A DNA stretch of 64,000 nt from Mycolicibacterium lutetiense (GTDB taxonomy: Bacteria; Actinomycetota; Actinomycetes; Mycobacteriales; Mycobacteriaceae), in NCBI RefSeq assembly GCF_017876775.1, contig NZ_JAGIOP010000001.1, positions 806,001-870,000 of the forward strand. Reading direction: 5' to 3'. Below are positions 63,340 through 64,000 of this stretch, one piece after another. A program made the translations under genes and the position numbers. Position 1 is the stretch's first letter. Each line of letters begins with the position of its first letter. Under the pieces are notes generated by a model. That model was not told where the DNA came from, ran no database searches, and saw nothing but the letters and a program-made list of their open reading frames with translations.

Positions 63340-64000
63340 CGGCCGCGCTGACCGTCCCCAAGGACTGGACCCAGGTTACGCCCGAGTGGATGACGGCGGC
63401 GCTGGCCGACCACCACCCGGATGCGGTGGTGGACCGAGTGACCATCGACATGCGCGACGACGGCACCAACCGCCGGGCGCGACTGTCGGTCACCTATTCC
63501 TCGGGTTCGGGACCGGAGACGGTGTTCGCCAAGGCCGTCGACCCCGGCCACAAGGAGATGATCAAGTACACCAGCGGGCTGCTGCACGAACCGCGATTGT
63601 TCAACTCCAAAGTGGCTCTGCCGCTGGAGCATCCGACGGTGTATGCCGCGCCGATCGACGAGGGTGACGAGGACTTCGTGCTGGTCATGGAGGATCTCAC
63701 CGCCCGCGGTGCCGATCCGCGCGATGCGACCCGGCCGCTGACCGTGGAGCAGGCCGCGCGCGGTGTGCGCGGCCTGGCCCGGATGCACGGCGCGTTCTGG
63801 GGTGAGCGCGTGCACCGGCCCGGTCTGGAGTGGCTCGAACCGTTCGAGCCGTGGGACGGTATGCAGTGGGCGCCCTTGCCCGCCGCGCTCGAGCGGTTGG
63901 GTGACGACGCCCCGGCCTGTGTGCATGAGTTGACCATCGACCGTCTGGTGGAAGGGATTTGGAAGCCCTTCATCCGCACGTTGACCTCGCCCGGCACATC
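63336..64000 (+). CDS. APH-type phosphotransferase (3' end outside window)
   Basis: The open frame starts at a GTG that overlaps the P450 stop (GTGA) and runs off the window. It reads VTAALTVPKDWTQVTPEWMT; later parts include VFAKAVDPGHKEMIKY (nucleotide-binding Lys region), EPRLFNSKVA and VLVMEDLTARGADPRDA, typical of aminoglycoside/choline-kinase-like and ecdysteroid-kinase-like proteins. About 221 codons are present; the catalytic HxDxxxxN loop lies beyond the edge. It is probably co-transcribed with the P450. Confidence 0.85.
   Translation, partial: MTAALTVPKDWTQVTPEWMTAALADHHPDAVVDRVTIDMRDDGTNRRARLSVTYSSGSGPETVFAKAVDPGHKEMIKYTSGLLHEPRLFNSKVALPLEHPTVYAAPIDEGDEDFVLVMEDLTARGADPRDATRPLTVEQAARGVRGLARMHGAFWGERVHRPGLEWLEPFEPWDGMQWAPLPAALERLGDDAPACVHELTIDRLVEGIWKPFIRTLTSPGT

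Overview
The window is high-GC actinobacterial DNA from a mycobacterium, most likely a fast-growing Mycolicibacterium. From about 1.1 to 27.2 kb the gene order matches the Mycobacterium tuberculosis Rv1320c-Rv1343c block: adenylate cyclase, nucS, methylmalonyl-CoA epimerase, fadA4, glgB-glgE/glgP, dinG-pncB, clpS, an Rv1332-like regulator, mec-cysO-cysM, rhomboid, murI, cAMP phosphodiesterase, RNase PH, rdgB, DUF3817 and lprD. An MspA-family porin gene, absent from M. tuberculosis, and a Vgb-like beta-propeller are inserted after glgP. These identifications rest on recognising the encoded proteins, not on a database search.

Layout. (1) 0-5.3 kb: truncated membrane adenylate cyclase, mismatch endonuclease NucS, acyl-CoA enzymes, a small membrane protein and a CnoX-like thioredoxin-fold/TPR protein. 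(2) 5.3-12.3 kb: GlgE-pathway alpha-glucan metabolism, with glgE-glgB divergent from glgP. (3) 12.3-19 kb: beta-propeller, porin, LpqM-like metallopeptidase, DinG helicase, PncB. (4) 19-27.2 kb: a long plus-strand run with the CysO-dependent cysteine pathway, MurI, RNase PH and RdgB. (5) 27.2-51.5 kb: an accessory island next to a tRNA-Leu(UAG) gene. It holds a free-standing HTH-LAGLIDADG protein, a potassium channel, fic-hsdR, nitroreductase, a secreted CocE/NonD hydrolase, a Phd-VapC toxin-antitoxin pair, an HSP90-like ATPase with a coupled TPR protein, a decayed MNT/HepT-type module, an SOS-box-controlled DUF222/HNH gene, an IS481-family element, two DEDDh exonucleases (one carrying a BRCT domain and coupled to hsdS), and hsdS-hsdM with a divergent OGG-fold-like protein. 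(6) 51.9-58.2 kb: an EspC/WXG-like three-gene module, a fatty-acyl-AMP ligase, a DUF4333 protein and a second LpqM-like protease. (7) 58.4-64 kb: ahpC-ahpD, an MHS-type transporter with a LacI regulator, and a P450 followed by a truncated APH-type kinase.

How the genes work together. GlgE, GlgB and GlgP build and degrade alpha-glucan. Mec, CysO and CysM make cysteine from O-phosphoserine, and the Rv1332-like protein, AhpC and AhpD relate to redox stress. The accessory island reads as a defence and mobile-DNA cluster: the type I restriction genes are split, with hsdM-hsdS-exonuclease about 14 kb from fic-hsdR. Several control sites are directly visible: three half-sites at 21-bp intervals over the fic-hsdR promoter, a perfect SOS box, a 7-3-7 palindrome at the toxin-antitoxin operon, twin 15-bp palindromes at the porin promoter, an 8-1-8 palindrome at ahpC and a 6-4-6 palindrome at the P450. 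Many genes also show a TANNNT box six to eight bases before the start codon, as expected of leaderless transcripts.
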